From Urophycis tenuis (taxonomy: Eukaryota; Chordata; Actinopteri; Gadiformes; Phycidae), in assembly GCA_036785325.1 (NCBI GenBank), contig JAXIVH010000015.1, positions 3,826,340-3,890,339 of the forward strand: DNA of 64,000 nucleotides, written 5' to 3'. How positions within the stretch are numbered: the stretch's first letter is position 1; each line of letters begins with the position of its first letter. Shown piece by piece: positions 11,189 through 23,497 of the stretch. The position numbers were made by a program, and so were the translations under genes. The notes beneath the pieces were generated by a model. That model was not told where the DNA came from. It made no database searches and saw only the letters and a list, made by a program, of their open reading frames with translations.

Positions 11189-11569
11189 GGTTTGTAATTT
11201 GCCTATTTTTAAACAAAGTTAAGTGGTATACAAAAGCTGTACGAGTACCCCATAGGCCGTCAGGCTGCAGTGATTATTTGAAGATTATATGAAGTTATGC
11301 GCGTCAAGAGGACAATTTTCTTTGGTTCACCGCAGTTTCGTTGCTTCACATGCTGTCATCATCTTATTTCTTATTACTACATCTAACCCTGTCAGATGTA
11401 GTAGCACATTTATTGTTTAGCTTTCCATAAATGTTGTTTTTATCCAACAGATATAGTGGCCTCTATTAAGATTATGCCCACAGAACGCTCTGTCCCATAT
11501 CCTCATGTAGGCCAGGCTACTATGGTAGGCCTACGTTGAGTTTAAGTGTTGTAATGAGCGGTTGGTTAT

Positions 11570-11647
11570 CGGCATATGAAACGGGCCACGTACTGTGGCT
11601 TCACGTTGTCCGAAACTTAGCCCTCTGTCGGGCGTAACCATCAAGAC
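11570..11647. promoter_or_regulatory. Four-copy upstream module, copy 2
   Basis: This copy is undisturbed in the flank of pseudogene 1. It gives the empty site for the transposon that splits copy 4. Confidence 0.55.
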
Positions 11648-12741
11648 ATGCTGATGCGTCAAAAATAGATTTTGGGTTCACTGCATGTTAGGCTATATTA
11701 TGAGTGAATGTGAAAACATAAACACAATAAGGCCTAATGGTCTGGGCACATTGATTGATTACGAATAGATAAAGAATAAATATAGACATCATGCCACAAC
11801 CCTAAATTGAGGTTGTCTAATATTTTAATTATTGAGAACATTTTAAGCAATCTCGGAAGATATAAATAGGTTACACATATGTCTATAGATACAGGATAAT
11901 GCTTAGAGCCCTATCACATTTGCCAATCTAAAATAAAACAACATTATCCAATTGTTAAAATAGACTTGAAGGCTGATATGCGCCTTATTGCATATTTCCA
12001 TTGGTTGTAGTGCATATCGAATACTAAAAGGCCAATGCCAAGACAGCTATTTAGAGTGTTACTTTTATTTTTGCATATTAGCGATGCGTGGACGGAGGAA
12101 GCCTGACTGGCCTTCATGACATTATCTGCCAGTGAAGACACAGAATAGCGGATCAGCCCATTCGGTATGACTATTTAATATGTGGGCGATCAGCTTCTTC
12201 ATTTAATAAGCAATTTGTTGTCTGTCAGCCACATGATTTTGTTCAAGTTATGTGCATGTACTTTAATGCCTTAATAGCCTAACCTTCCCGTCAAAATCAT
12301 ATAGGCCTACGTGAATTTTCAGATGACTTGCAAATAACTCTTTATTTTGCCTTTATAATGCTCCAGCTGGCCTGTGTGTTCTGTTCAATAACGTGTTGCC
12401 TAAATAAATAAATCATGTTATGCTGCATTTTAAACTGCACTCATGCGCATGCTGACAAGATTGGCAACAATTTAAGCAAATTCTCCGACTAAATTACATT
12501 TGAAAATTACGGTTGTCCGCAATCTCTTGCATTTGAAACGAAATAACAACAAAGCAATTGAATTTTCAGCAGCACGCTCAACGAGACAACGTACAAAGCC
12601 ACGGCCTCAGCATGCTCTGCCATCTCGAGGAGCGGTCGGTGCAGTCACAGCAATATGGGGATTCGGGTGAGAAAATACAATAACCGCGCAGCACAAGTGC
12701 ATTAATTTCCACGAAAAACGTGTCCTGCAAGTACAAATCAT

Positions 12742-12914
<173 letters not shown>

Positions 12915-13047
12915 GGCCCAGGCCTTGCAGTGCGCTGTAATTACGACTTTCTTTGGATCACGAAGGTTCGTTGCTTCATATGCCGTCATCATCTCATTTC
13001 TTTCCTGATCCAACCCTGTCAAAGATAGTTATACTTTATACAGAATT

Positions 13048-13049
<2 letters not shown>

Positions 13050-13086
<37 letters not shown>
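13050..13086. repeat. (CA)n microsatellite
   Basis: About 18 CA units. The orthologous unit II array (26774-26838) is nearly twice as long. Confidence 0.95.
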
Positions 13087-13087
<1 letters not shown>

Positions 13088-13353
13088 TTTGAAATGTAGA
13101 ATGAAATTGCTCGTTTATCTAATTGACCTATTCCATTCATTATAGCCTATACTACCACTACCACTATTGGCTCCGACGCCGATTTTGAATAGGACTATTT
13201 AATATCTCCTATATCGTTATGTAATGTATTCTAACATATTCGTATTCGATTGTTCAAGTAGAATACGTCTTTTAGTAAATGTGATGGATTTGATTTATGT
13301 TTACTAACATGCAAGCGACAATAATAAAGAGGTGCAGCATATTTCGAGTTTGA

Positions 13354-14250
13354 TTATGTGACGATCTTATCGTACCTATTTTGGAGTATTGGACACAATC
13401 GACCCCACACTGTTCTTCGTGCTGCCTCTCGCAGAGCCGGACTCCCCCACAAGTATATGACCGGCGTTGACAGACAGTTAATCCGGGCTATGGAGGAAAA
13501 CCCGTTGGAGGACATATTTGGGAAACGCAGCATTCTATCGAATAGCATAATATTGATCATTGAGGGGAGCCATAATATCAAAAAAGAAATGATGACCAGA
13601 ATTGTGATTTTTAATGATTCCTTTTTTGCAACTCTTTCGACGCTAGGAGGTTCTCGGTCGAGCTGGTACCTCGCAACAATGTACAGTTTAATTGTCATGA
13701 TCACTTTAGTGATTACAACTATTTGTAAAATTATAACATTTACAGCGTGCATCTCAAGCGCTTTATCAGGAGGCAGGACATTAAACAAAAGTAATATAAA
13801 ATAAATATGAAACCAGCAATACGCATTAACACCAATAACGACGCGTCCTGTGATGAATCGACTGTAAATGAATGGCTTGCAAACAGCAACATATCGGTCA
13901 AACTGTGCAAATAAAAACGTCATTACATTGACCCCAAGCAGTGACGGCAAAATGTAATAGGTAGAATTTCTTCGAGGATATGTCTCTTCCACATCGAACA
14001 GACACAGATAAAACACTGACAACCCAGTCATGGTGTCGGAGACACTCGTGTTGAGCATAAACAGAAATCTATTCTGAGCGCGAAGGTTTTTGGTCGTTGA
14101 GATCCCAACGGTAACCGTGCCTGCTACCAGGACCGCCGTGGTGCCAAAAAGGATGTGATAAATATAGATGACGTATTCAATGGGTCGGTCAAAGTCAAAC
14201 GCGAGAGGTATACCCCCATAACTAGAGGCTGTGGTGTTAAACGGGAACAT
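13354..14250 (-). CDS. Orphan rhodopsin-like GPCR, copy A
   Basis: This is an intronless 298-residue seven-helix receptor if translation starts at the ATG at 14250 (MFPFNTTASS). An upstream in-frame ATG at 14310 would add 20 residues. I chose 14250 because copy B, with the equivalent start, has the same length. The N-terminus has an NTT glycosylation site, and the first extracellular loop has RRNSTYY. TM2 carries LNTSVSD, and TM3 ends FAQFDRYVAV. TM6 has LWLP in place of CWxP, and TM7 has STPVIY in place of NPxxY. No cysteine sits at the start of TM3, and the second extracellular loop is short, as in melanocortin, lysophospholipid and cannabinoid receptors. Ligand and tissue are unknown. Odorant-receptor hallmarks (MAYDRY, KAFSTC) are absent, so a chemosensory role would be speculation. 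Confidence 0.85.
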   Translation of the reverse strand: MFPFNTTASSYGGIPLAFDFDRPIEYVIYIYHILFGTTAVLVAGTVTVGISTTKNLRAQNRFLFMLNTSVSDTMTGLSVFYLCLFDVEETYPRRNSTYYILPSLLGVNVMTFLFAQFDRYVAVCKPFIYSRFITGRVVIGVNAYCWFHIYFILLLFNVLPPDKALEMHAVNVIILQIVVITKVIMTIKLYIVARYQLDREPPSVERVAKKESLKITILVIISFLILWLPSMINIMLFDRMLRFPNMSSNGFSSIARINCLSTPVIYLWGSPALREAARRTVWGRLCPILQNRYDKIVT

Positions 14251-14697
14251 ATAGCTGTCGTTCGTGCCTTCGTACTGGCAGTGATTTAGGAAGATATTGT
14301 CTACCACCATAATAAACCACCTTTCTGGACAACACCGACGTTAAATGACGTAAGATTCCATGCCACCTCCCATGTTTCAGGCAACCAATGAAAAACGTGC
14401 GTGTCCATTTACGCACAGCAATAGGGTCACATTTCAATACATTGGGGGATTATCCCAGATTGTTATGCATTATTATACAAATTGCATGCCATATTCCTAC
14501 CTAAAACAGTTGTTTACTTTACCTTTTTTATTCTGAATTGTTATGTTAAAATTTTATTCGTATATATTAAGAGTGGTTTGTAAGGATTAAAGGTAGGTTA
14601 CGCTATATAACGTCTCCCGCTAGGGGTCGCTCAATCAAAACAAGACGTTGCGTAGTAACGTGCACTATCTGAAGGCATCGTTTCGTCAATATTTTGG
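14251..14697. promoter_or_regulatory. 5' flank of receptor A
   Basis: This block contains the alternative upstream ATG (14310) and the segment 14379-14409 that recurs at the window start and, diverged, near 28110-28150. No convincing TATA box can be assigned. Confidence 0.4.
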
Positions 14698-15487
14698 ACC
14701 CTACCCTCTCCTTCGATCCCCATGTCAGCTCTATCGTAAAAACCTCTTACTTCCACCTCCATCGCATCGCCAAAATCAGACACTGCCTCTCTCCCCCTGC
14801 TGCCGAATCCCTCATCCACGCCTTCATCTCCTCCCGCCTCGACTACTGCAACTCCCTCCTCACTGGCATCACTTCCCATTCCCTCCATAGACTCCAACTG
14901 GTCCAGAACTCTGCCGCCCGCCTCCTTACTCACACCCGGTCCCACCAGCACATTACCCCAGTTCTCCACTCTCTCCACTGGCTCCCCATCAAACAGCGCA
15001 TCATCTTCAAAACACTTCTTCTCACCTTCAAAGCCCTCCATCACCTGCCCCCCCCGTACCTGTCTGACCTCCTCACCCCCCACCGCCCCACCCGTGCCCT
15101 CCGATCCTCCTCCAGTCTCTCCCTGACCACACCCAGGTCCAAACTTAAGTCCTTTGGGGACAGAGCCTTCTCCCGCTCTGCACCCCGGCTCTGGAACTCT
15201 CTCCCCCAACCAATCCGCGACTCCCCCTCACTCCCCACATTCAAGTCCCATTTAAAAACCTACCTCTTCTCCCAAGCCTTCGACCTCCCCTACCCATAAC
15301 CGGTGTCCTGTCCCTCCCCCCCTGTGCTTCATTCCTCCATGTCAATCACTGTTGTCCCTACCTCGTCCCCCCACTATGTCTCTATTATGTTCTTTTACTT
15401 CCTTTCTTCTTTTCTCTCTTCCATGTAAGCGTCTTTGGGTCCTTGAAAAGCGCCATACAAATATAATGAATTATTATTATTATTATT
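14698..15487 (+). mobile_element. L2 LINE 3' end (reverse transcriptase C-terminus)
   Basis: The frame reads SSRLDYCNSLLTGI, LQLVQNSAARLLT, LHWLPIKQRIIFKTLLLTFKAL and ending residues SHLKTYLFSQAF, typical of the last part of L2-clade reverse transcriptases. The 3' end has the L2-style GAAAAGCGCCATACAAATA followed by ATT repeats. The duplication AATATTTTGG flanks it (14688-14697 and 15488-15497), and the empty site is about 2722-2731 in unit I. It is a 5'-truncated insertion; the surviving frame is about 200 codons. Confidence 0.9.
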
Positions 15488-15861
15488 AATATTTTGGTAC
15501 AACATATTAGTTCCTTTTCTTAGTTCCTATATTTTATTTCTTATTTTATAATAATAGAAATGATTGAAATAATGCTTGAAACCCAACTCAAGTGTCATTT
15601 TGACATGGCCATAGTTTAATAATACAATAACAACTGAACAAACTTTGAAAATAGGCCTACTGCTCCAAACCCAAGTAGCAGTTGATACTGACCAAATAAG
15701 GAATGGGACAATTGAAGGTGAATGTGATACAAGATCTAGGCATGTTTTTGGTAACAATAACAAGTCTCTCCATTCCATTAGCTTGTGGCTTCTCATCCTT
15801 TAGGTTATGCACAGAGAACTCTCTGTCCCATAATAACAAGTGCTGTGATGAGCGTCTTTGT

Positions 15862-15939
15862 ATCGGCATATGAAATGGGCCACGCACTGTGGCTTCACGT
15901 TGTCCGAGATGTAACGCTCTGTCGGGCGTAACCATCAAC
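15862..15939. promoter_or_regulatory. Four-copy upstream module, copy 3
   Basis: It is nearly identical to copy 1 at 3600-3680 and lies about 1.6 kb upstream of receptor A (0.8 kb without the L2 insertion). Confidence 0.55.
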
Positions 15940-16803
15940 ACGAACCTCCGCTGAGACGGAGCTGTACACATCCCCACACACACCGTGGCATGTGACTTAT
16001 CGTCTTCGGATCGCCGCAGGTTCTTGGTGCATCATAAGCGGCCATCGTCTGTCCATTTCTTTCCGGACTTCTTTACTATGAGGCGCGGGCGACCAACAAG
16101 GTGTTGGGAGTTTGCAGTTGCCCGAGTAACTAGTTTGCTGTGATCGTAACGTGAAGCCTGTAGCACACGACGAGGCCGAAGAGAACAGCTGCCTAGAGGC
16201 CTAAACCATGTTTAAAGGAATCGCCTATCATCTCACCACTTGCTGGCAACTCACCTGTCAGCCACCATATTTGCCTCAGCCTGCCACCGATGTAGGCCTA
16301 CTGTATATATAACGTGTATTGGAAGTGTATATGTTTAACACAACACCCTAAAATGTAAGATGAAATAACCAAACAGGTAAACACAATAAGCAAACACAAT
16401 GAACTTCAAAGAAACTGCTTACGATTAAATTAGGTAAATACATCAACATAGGTTGACATGCCTCAAATGGTGACCTAAAATAGAAATGTGTATACATTTT
16501 GTCAGTTAAAGGAGTTGCTGGATGGTTGCTGTTGGTGAGTACATAAGGAAATCCAACTTGTGTAGTAGCTTTTCAGTTGGTAGAGGTAACTCATAGAGTT
16601 AGTAGTCACTCTCTGCTGTTGTTGCTGTTGAACAATAGGACCGCAAGAGGCCACTCAAGCTTTGAACAAGTTTTGGCCTCTCAGGTGTAGACAATAGCCT
16701 TGATTGGTTGGTGGAGCTATGACTGCACGATTAGCATCTGCACAGATAAGTGCAAGTGTTGTTTGCGATAGCTTTAGTGCCAGGACCGGTAAACTAAGAC
16801 TAA

Positions 16804-17395
16804 AGCTGTGTCTCAATCCACGTACTTCCACGAGTACACTTCCGTAAGTGCACTGTGTGCACTATGTACTTACTGATGTAGTGCGTGAATTCCGTCTAAG
16901 AAGTACAGTCTCAAATTAAGCACTCCCGTTTTGCACTTACCGGAAATGACGATACAAGCATTCGTTCCCGTATTAGCATTCACGTATAAGCATATCAGCA
17001 CAAACCGTTCACAATCGCTTATGACATCTGTCATACATCTGTAACAATAAAATGGTATAAATAACGAAAAATAACCACTTTTCGATTGATGTGTAACGTT
17101 ATATCTTACATTTAAAAGGAGTGGTCTGGGCCAACGGTCCACAGGTGTTGTCCGCAATCTTTATCAGTTTTTTTTTGGGAAGTGCTGGCGTTCCCTCCCC
17201 TTCCGTTACGTAGACAAAATGGCGACCATTGAGGGTGAAAAGTGTCCAGCGTAGTACACTCAGCTTTTTGACCGTTATGAGTGCACCATCCGGGTACTAG
17301 CAGTGTACTGCGTCTTGCCGCAATTACCAGTGTGAACGCACTATGTACTCAAAAAGGGAAGTTTAAGTGCGCAAGTACGTGGATTGAGACACAGC
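16804..17395. mobile_element. Short inverted-repeat element (MITE-like)
   Basis: The ends are perfect inverted repeats of at least 23 bases, GCTGTGTCTCAATCCACGTA at 16805 and its complement ending at 17395. CTAA is repeated on both sides (16800-16803 and 17396-17399) and present once in unit I (4550-4553). At 592 bases with no long reading frame it must be non-autonomous. The superfamily is not decided by a 4-base duplication alone. Confidence 0.85.
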
Positions 17396-17589
17396 CTAAG
17401 ACTAGTTCTGATGGAGTCCCTCGAGGAAGCCCTCCAACCCACTGCTAACCCTAACCCTTGTGTATTGCATTGTGTATTGTGTATTGTAGCCATGTGTGTA
17501 ACCCCTTTCCCAGTCAGGACATCTACCTGACACAGACGCCGTCCACAACCTAATCCTCAACGCTACACCCCTTTCATTCTGCCCCCTGT

Positions 17590-18365
17590 CTGCACTGACC
17601 TTGAAGTGATGGGTGGACTCTGGAACTGTCAATCAGAGGTCAGGAAAGCAGACTCCATTTCGGCCTAATCCTGCCTCCAGACCCTCCACTTCCTAGCCCT
17701 AACAGAAACCTGGATCACCCCAGACAACACGGTCCCTGCGGCTGGCCCTCTCTACCGCCTACTCCTTCTCACACACCCCAAGACCCTCAGGGTGAGGAGG
17801 GGAGACCGGACTCCTCATCTCACCCAAGTGGTCCTTCCGGGTGCTTCCCTTGGAACACCTGACCAGATCAGCTTTTGAACTCTACGCTGTTGCTATCACC
17901 ATTCCTATCAAGCTCTACATTGCAGTCATCTACCATCCTCTGGGTCCCTTCCATGACTTATTTGACGAGATGAATGCCCTCCTCAGCTGCTTTCCTGAAG
18001 ATGGTACTCCAATGGTTGTCCTGGGCGACTTCAACATCCAACCAGAGTTGCAATCATCTGACTTTACAACCTTTTTTACCTCATTTGACCTAACACTCTC
18101 TCTTTCACCTCCAACCCACAGTGCCAAGAACCAACTTGACCTTGTCTTCACAAGGTCCTGCAGTACCTGCACACTCTCAGTTACCCCGCTCCATGTGTCT
18201 GACCACCACTTTGTTGCTTTCTCTCTCCCCTGGAAGTCCCCCTCCTCTGTTCCTCCTACCCCCCACGCTGTCACCATCCGCAGTAACCTGAAAACCCTCT
18301 CCCCCTCCACTCTCTCCTCTCTCTCCTCTGCTGTTCTCTCATCACTACCCCCCCCCCCATCACTG
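17590..18365 (+). mobile_element. L2-type LINE endonuclease fragment, unit II
   Basis: This is the counterpart of 4690-5480, here with a continuous 179-codon frame (17841-18380) through VVLGDFNIQPE, NQLDLVFTR and VSDHHFVAFSLP. Its 3' end joins receptor pseudogene 2 at the same base as in unit I, so the insertion predates the duplication. Confidence 0.8.
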
Positions 18366-18727
18366 ATGAAACGACTGTAAAAAAAAAAAATATATATATT
18401 TTTTTTAATAAATCTGTTTATTGAAACACATCGCATCATGTTACATGACCTTTAAAAATAGAGGAGTGATTTTTTTCCCCCTTTCCCCCCAAATAAACAA
18501 ACAAACATACAAGCAAAACGAACAAACAAACAAGAAAAAAAAAAAAAAAATAGAAAAACATACAAAACATTATCCCACCCCCCACCCCAGTTGGTCTTCC
18601 CACAGAATATCTCATCAACCACCTTACATTTGTGAATTCATATTGATGTAAGAGCACAGTTGGACAAAAAAATAAAAAAAAAAATAATAATAATAATAAT
18701 AAATAAATAATAAAGTGCTGTTCACTT

Positions 18728-21232
18728 CTACACCGTAGGAGCTACATTTTCAAAATATGAGATAAGAGGTTGCCATGTTGTGTAGAATTTCTCAGTTGAC
18801 CCTCGGAGTGAGAATTTATTTTTTTCTAATTTAAGGAATGACATTAGGTCAGTCTGCCAGGATTGTTCTGCTGGGGGTTTAGGCAGCTTCCAATGTAAAA
18901 GGATACGCCTGCGGACAATCAGAGAGGCAAAAGCTAAAACATTTAATGTCTGTTTACTGAGTTCTGAGTAATTTGAGGGAACTCCAAAAATAGCAATGAG
19001 CGGACAGCTCATTGCTATTTTTGGTTCTACACCTAGAACCTCCGACATGATCTTGAAAAAGCTCTTCCAGATCCCTGTTAGCTTCGAGCATGACCAGAAA
19101 GTATGGGCTAAATCAGCTGGAATAAAGGCACATCTATTGCAAGCTTCACTACTACCAGGAAAAATCTTTGCTAGTTTTACTTTGCTGAAATGCATTCTAT
19201 GAAGTACTTTGAATTGTATTAAGTTAAGACGGGAACAGGATGAGGAGTCATTGACTTGTGATTTGGCTCTTTTCCACCAAAGATCCTGGAGTTGGATTCC
19301 TAGCTCTTTTTCCCACCCCTGTTTTACTATAATCTGTGGAGAGGGGTTAGCTTGGAGAATACCTGTATACAGCTTTGATATAATTTTTATCCGAGTTTCT
19401 GGTTTGTCAAGAATTTTAGGTAAATCTGCCGGCAAGCGTGGAAATGAATTGCAATGATCTTTAATAAAGCTGCGAACCTGGAGGTAGCGAAAGAAGTTGA
19501 TCTGGGGCAAGTCCTGCTTATGCGACAGACTCTCAAAGTCAACAAATATGCCATTTATAAACAGGTCTCGAAATGATAGGATACCTTTCTCCTTCCAGAA
19601 TGTGAATGCGGAGTCAAGTTTAGAAGGTGGAAAAATATGATTATTGCATAACGGACCTAGGAGGACAAGATTGTTTAGCTTGAAATGTTTGCGAAACTGT
19701 GTCCATATTTTCAAAGTTGACGTGATTACAGGATTTGAGGTATAATTTGAAACTGAAAGTGGCAAAGGGGAGCATGTCAGAGCCACAAGTGAAGAGGTGT
19801 GACAGGAGAGGGATTCCATTTTACACCAGTCCAGCTCACTTTCATACCACCAGCTGAGTATCTTTTGTATATTTGCTGCCCAGTAATATAACATAAAATT
19901 AGGTAGACCCAGCCCACCTTCCTGCCTAGCTGCCTGTAGGATGCTTTTATTAATCCTGGCTGTCCTACCCGCCCACACAAATGAAAGAATAGCTTGATCT
20001 AGTTTTAAAAAAAATGTTTTTGTCAGGAAGAGAGGTAGACATTGGAAAAAAAACAAAAATCTCGGCAGGATATTCATCTTTATACATTGCACTCTGCCTG
20101 TTAATGACAGTGGCAACTTGGACCACTTCTGTAGATCAGTTTTGACTTTATCTATTAATTTGTCCATGTTGTTTTTATGCAAACCCTTAAAAGAGTGGGT
20201 GATGTTAATCCCTAGATATTGAAAACTTTCTGGAGAGAAATTAAAAGGAATCTGTCCCTGTGTAAGTGTTTTGGCTTTGGAGTTAATTGGGAAACATACA
20301 GTTTTTTGGAGGTTGATTTTGTAACCTGAAAAAGCCCCAAAATCATCTAGTATCTGTATTAAATTATTGGCACATGTAACAGGGTCTGTTATGTAAATTA
20401 ATAAATCATCTGCATATAGGGAGACACGATGTTCAATGTATCCCCGTTTAACACCTTGCAGATGTGCAGAAGATCTCAGCCGTATGGCTAGCGGCTCAAT
20501 AGCAAGAGCAAAAAGTAACGGCGACAGCGGGCAGCCTTGACGGGTACCACGGGACAAGGGAAAGTACGATGAATACTGCCTATTTGTATTAACACGAGCA
20601 AAGGGTGATTTATAAAGAAGGCGTATCCATGCAATAAAGTTTTCTCCGAATCCAAATTTTCCTAGTACCTTAAATAAATACCCCCATTCCACCCTGTCAA
20701 AGGCTTTATCCGCGTCCAATGAGAGCACTATTTCAGGCTTTATTTCATTGGACGGGGAGGTGATAATATTTAATAGCCATCTAATATTTGAGGATAACTG
20801 ACGGGTTCTGATGAAGCCAGTTTGATCTTCAGAGATTATTGAAGGGAGACAAGTTTCCAATCTTTTCGCCAAAATTTTTGCTAGTATTTTCACGTCCACA
20901 TTTAAAAGTGATATTGGTCGATAGGATCCACATTCAGCAGGGTTCTTATCTTTCTTAAGAATAACGGAAATAGTTGCCTCTGTTAAGGTTTTTGGTAAAG
21001 TTCCTATAGACACGGAATGGTTAAACATATCTAATAATAACGGGACTAATTGAGAAGAGAAATTTTTGTAAAATTCAGATGGCAGCCCGTCAGGCCCTGG
21101 TGTTTTAGAGTTATTCATTTCCCTAATACTGCTATATATTTCCTCTACAGTTATTGGCTCATTTAGTGATAACTGTGTTGCTGTATCTATAGTCAGTATT
21201 TCTAAGTTATCAAAGAAAATATTCATGTTCAA
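18728..21232 (-). pseudogene. L1 ORF2 reverse transcriptase and C-terminus (open 834 codons)
   Basis: The frame opens just before the reverse transcriptase, with SKTPGPDGLPSEFYK, YRPISLLNVDVKILAKILA, LSLDADKAFDRVEW, RGTRQGCPLSPLLFAL and the catalytic SLYADDLLIY. The C-terminus has CNRCAFIPADLAHTFWSC, the zinc-knuckle-like motif. All catalytic aspartates are present and no stop occurs, but the element as a whole lacks intact ORF1 and endonuclease, so I call it a pseudogene. Confidence 0.9.
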
Positions 21233-21432
21233 GTCCGTTGAAGGGGGCTCAGAAGTGTATAGATTAGAGTAAAATAATTTAAAAACTGCATTGATCCCCA
21301 GAGGAGATGTTGTAAGACCAGTTGACTGGGTGTTAATTTGGGGGATGTGTCTCGATGCTGTTTGATGTTTAAGCTGGAGAGCCAGCAGCCGGCTAGCCTT
21401 GTCGCCATACTCATACCACCTGCCTTTAGATC

Positions 21433-22029
21433 TTAGTATAGTGTATTCAGCCTTCCCCGTCGAAGAGAGATCAAACTGAGTTTGATTGTCGCCATTTTTG
21501 ATAAACTGGTCGCTCTAGGGTTTGAACGATCTAGCTGAGTGTTCATTTCACAATTTAGGTCTCCTCCCAAAATCAAATAATGTGTATCCATATTTGGGAG
21601 TGAGGACAAAAGTGTGGTCATGAACTGGCTGTCATCAAAATTAGGAGCATAGACACATACTAATATAACAGGTAAATGGAACAGTCTGCCCGATAACATG
21701 ATGAAGCGTCCATTGCAGTCAGGTACTATGCTTTCTGGTATGAACTGAATCTTTTTCTAAATCAAAATAGCTGCCCCTCTGGCCTTTGAGTCAAATACTG
21801 AATGGAATACCTGTCCTACCCACGGTCTTCGAAGCCTTATATGATAATTTGTCTTAAGGTGGGTTTCTTGGAGGAAGATGATGTCAGCCCTGAGGAGTTT
21901 AAGATGTTGAAAGACTTTTGCTCTCTTAACAGGGCCATTTAATCCTCTCACATTCCATGAAGTGAATTTAACTTGAAGCTTGTCTGTCTTATTAGAGGTA
22001 GTCTCTTCACTCATATATAGACCTACCAA
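21433..22029 (-). pseudogene. L1 ORF2 endonuclease domain, broken
   Basis: The first frame (21757-22029) holds KFTSWNVRGLNGPVKRAKV and ADIIFLQETHL, the N-terminal Asn and catalytic Glu motifs of the apurinic-type endonuclease. It stops at a TAG within FxKD. The second (21433-21699) holds VCVYAPNFDD and YLILGGDLNCEMN. Further breaks separate this from the reverse transcriptase frame. Confidence 0.85.
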
Positions 22030-22161
22030 ATGACACTTGAGAAAAATATAACCAAATAAAAGAAAGTATATGAAGCCAGCTGTACAGAGAACAGTGGGTA
22101 CTCACAACATTTATATTCCAAGAGTATGACCAACATACCCCCCCCCCCATATTTCCCATCC

Positions 22162-22163
<2 letters not shown>

Positions 22164-22196
<33 letters not shown>
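22164..22196. repeat. Long A run (T on the L1 sense strand)
   Basis: An uninterrupted run of about 33 A lies between ORF1 and ORF2 of the L1, with another of about 27 at 22507-22534. They would be T-tracts in the L1 transcript. Confidence 0.9.
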
Positions 22197-22628
22197 GCTC
22201 AGCAGCATTAGAACAGTCTGCTGGTGTTTCCAAAGCCTATGCTCGTCCTTCGTTCGAAGCGAGCCGCAGGTCTACAACACAATTATACTTCCGACAATGG
22301 GGTAGAGTTTGTCCCTTGATCTAACATAAGAAGCAGCAGGAGTTTGCTCCCAATATTGAACACATACTATACATGTGCAAACTATTAAAAAAATTTTTAA
22401 AAAAAGACCATCATGTTAGGTTAGAATTTACTCTACATTTACCCAAATTCACACAAATGTTTTCATAGTACTTGAACACAGAAGTCTCCTTTAACTTTTA
22501 GAAATGGAAAAAAAAAAAAAAAAAAAAAAAAAAACATAAGTCAGGCAGACTAATTATGTGAGCTCAGCGCCAGCTATCACCCATCCTGTTTAGTGTTATA
22601 TTCAAACCTTTCAGCTGGTTGGCATCTG

Positions 22629-23497
22629 TTAACCTTGTTCTTCCCCACTGGATAGAGAGTTCCTTTTACTCTTTTCATAGAATCCTTCTGCCGCAGCTGG
22701 AGTATCAAACAGGTGTTTTCTGCCGTTAACCGTGATGCAAAGACGAGCCGGGTAGCGCAAGGAGAAAGCGAATCCAGCGGCGTGAAGCTTAGCTTTAATG
22801 TCCCTGAATGTCGCTCGTTGCTTGGCCAGACTCGCACTCATGTCGGGGAAAAACAAGATCTTGTTACCGTTGAACTTGATGTCTTCTCTCTGCAGCCTTG
22901 CCCAGCAAAGCACACGTTCCTTGTCCTGGTACCGGAGGAATCTGACCAGGATGGTTCGAGGACGTTGTCCCGCTGTGGGCTTTGGGGCGAGTGTGCAGTG
23001 CACCCTGTCTAGCTCTGGTGGTTCAGGGAAGGTGTCTGAAGAAGCCGTGAGATAAATTCCACCGGTGAGCCTCCTTCCAGCCCCTCGGGCAAGCCGACGA
23101 TTCTCAGGTTTTGCCGTCTGCAGCGATTTTCGAGATCCTCTGCTTTGGATGCTAGCGCCGCGTTAGCTTTCTCCAGCTGGCCGACTCTTGTAGTTAGCTC
23201 GGTTAGCTAATCGCTGTGGGTGGTTAACGTGTCCTCAATTGTCGTTATCTTTTGGCTGTGGGAGTCCAATACGGCACTGATGGTTTCAAGCGACGTCCGT
23301 ATAGGCATGAGGGAGGTCTCCAGCGAGGGGGAGAGAGAGAGGCTACTTTTAAGTTCTGCCGTCAAAAATGCCCTGTGTTTGTCAAGTTCTTGTACGAGGG
23401 TAGTGAGGGTGAGCGAGTCCTCCACGGTAGCCATTGTTGCTACCTGAGCTGGAGAGGAGGCTTCTTCTACTTGTTGCTGCTTCTTTTTCGGCATCAC
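22629..23497 (-). pseudogene. L1 ORF1 (RNA-binding chaperone), broken
   Basis: It starts MMPKKKQQQVEEASS at 23497 and runs through a coiled-coil-like region to a TAG at 23207-23209. Reading past that stop gives LEKANAALASKAEDLENRCRR and NLRIVGLPEG, the typical coiled coil and start of the RRM. A frameshift near 23010 precedes the last segment (22629-23003), with RPRTILVRFLRYQDKERVL and the C-terminal domain (RYPARLCITVNG). One nonsense change and one shift therefore break the protein. Confidence 0.8.

Larger units (their letters stand above)
8386..11194 (-). mobile_element. 5'-truncated L1-clade LINE (unit I)
   Basis: The insertion is bounded by the duplication TAATTTGCCT at 8377-8386 and 11195-11204; the unfilled site is 24103-24112 in unit II. 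Read on the minus strand, it starts inside the reverse transcriptase and ends in an AT-rich 3' UTR with an AATAAA-like signal and a short A tail next to 8386. It sits about 130 bases upstream of the start of receptor pseudogene 1, so it separated that copy from its promoter region. Confidence 0.9.

Noticed and set aside
13358..13804. 148-codon plus-strand frame, also present at 27101-27547
   Set aside because: It is antisense to receptors A and B. Its conservation follows from the identity of the two genes.
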